Positions 63,401 through 64,000 of a DNA stretch of 64,000 nucleotides are shown here, one piece after another. The notes below the pieces were generated by a model. It was not told the DNA's origin, searched no databases, and saw nothing but the letters and a program-made list of their open reading frames with translations. Within the stretch, counting starts at the first letter, position 1. Each line of letters opens with the position of its first letter. A program made the translations under genes and the position numbers. The DNA lies in assembly GCF_048771995.1 (NCBI RefSeq), contig NC_133026.1:60017001-60081000 (forward strand), given 5' to 3'. The stretch is from Taeniopygia guttata (taxonomy: Eukaryota; Chordata; Aves; Passeriformes; Estrildidae).

Positions 63401-64000
63401 CCATTAAAATTGTTACTGAGTCAAGGCCTGTCAAACCCCACACCTTGCACAAAAGCTTCCCAGAAAGCTGTTGCCTAAAGCTGTAAGACAAAAGTACAGC
63501 CCATAGTGATTAAAAAAGCATCTATTGGTGGAAACAGCTTCAAGCCCTGCTGATCACAGGTAATTGTCACTTCTCATATTGATACCCTGTGATAAAATTA
63601 CAATGAACATTTTGGCTCATTGAAATCTGACAGGCTCATACACATTCCCTTGTTCTCTTCCATAAAACTATGCTTTTATTGTATGCTTTGAAAGATGCAG
63701 CAGAGTGAGTACTTTTACAGGTCGCTAACCTGAAAACAGGCACATAAAAAGGATGCATATTTGTGGTAACTCCATTTAATAAATTGCTGTGAAACCCCAG
63801 TCTCCCTCGAAAAAGAAAGAACTCCACCCTAAAGTTACGAGAAGAGCCTTTACCCCTTCAGTAAGATTAAAAGCTTCAAGCAGGAGAAGATGGTCAATGT
63901 ACCTACCTTAAGAGAGCAACAAATTCTCTATTCACCAGTGTGCCAAGCAGCCCACTTTTTGTCCTTGGGTTGGATACAAAAATTTGATCAATAATATTGT
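60401..64000. other. Upstream flank of RNF152, no gene seen
   Basis: AT-rich sequence beyond the CpG island. It contains a G15 run at 61448-61462 followed by TGGGGTGG. No exon, CR1 or LTR recognised. The short frames lack domains. Confidence 0.5.
61448..61462 (+). repeat. G15 homopolymer followed by TGGGGTGG
   Basis: Fifteen G on the plus strand, then T and two further G-runs. It may form a G-quadruplex and is likely length-variable. Confidence 0.95.

Overview
The window is nuclear DNA from a vertebrate, almost certainly a bird. The evidence is three CR1 LINE 3' fragments with the avian tail, ERV LTRs of avian type, two degraded MIR-like SINEs, AT-rich non-coding sequence and one CpG island. 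A passerine is plausible from the LTR and CR1 flavour, but the sequence alone does not prove it. There are no bacterial genes, operons, CRISPR arrays or tRNA genes that I can support.

One protein-coding gene is clear: RNF152, on the minus strand. It encodes a lysosome-anchored RING E3 ubiquitin ligase. Its whole 203-residue reading frame lies in one exon at 19831-20442. A good splice acceptor lies at 20635-20636, and the CpG-island promoter with two candidate first-exon donors (59381 and 59681) lies about 39 kb upstream. The gene therefore runs right to left: promoter at about 59-60 kb, one large intron at 20.6-59.4 kb, then a terminal exon holding a short 5' leader, the CDS and a 3' UTR. The 3' UTR may stop near 16.07 kb or run on to near 9.78 kb. 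Either candidate donor, joined to the acceptor, creates a short upstream ORF before the RNF152 start codon.

Layout: 1-9.8 kb is the downstream flank. It holds a complete-looking solo LTR with a 5-bp target duplication (857-1292), a CR1 tail (about 1930-2058) and a 568-bp (CCCTT)n/(AAGGG)n tract (6417-6984). 9.8-19.8 kb is transposon-poor and probably partly or wholly RNF152 3' UTR. 20.6-59.4 kb is the intron. It contains two CR1 fragments, two MIR-like fragments, one LTR with TATA box and poly(A) signal (about 31446-31975, antisense to RNF152), poly(A) runs and some possible regulatory motifs. 58.7-60.4 kb is the CpG island. 60.4-64 kb is upstream flank in which no gene is seen.

I did not find a new multi-gene system. 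The most notable items are the long AAGGG-type pentanucleotide tract with a recurring interruption, the uORF architecture of RNF152, a 33-bp duplication in its leader, a G-rich element just after its stop codon, and the well-preserved solo LTR.
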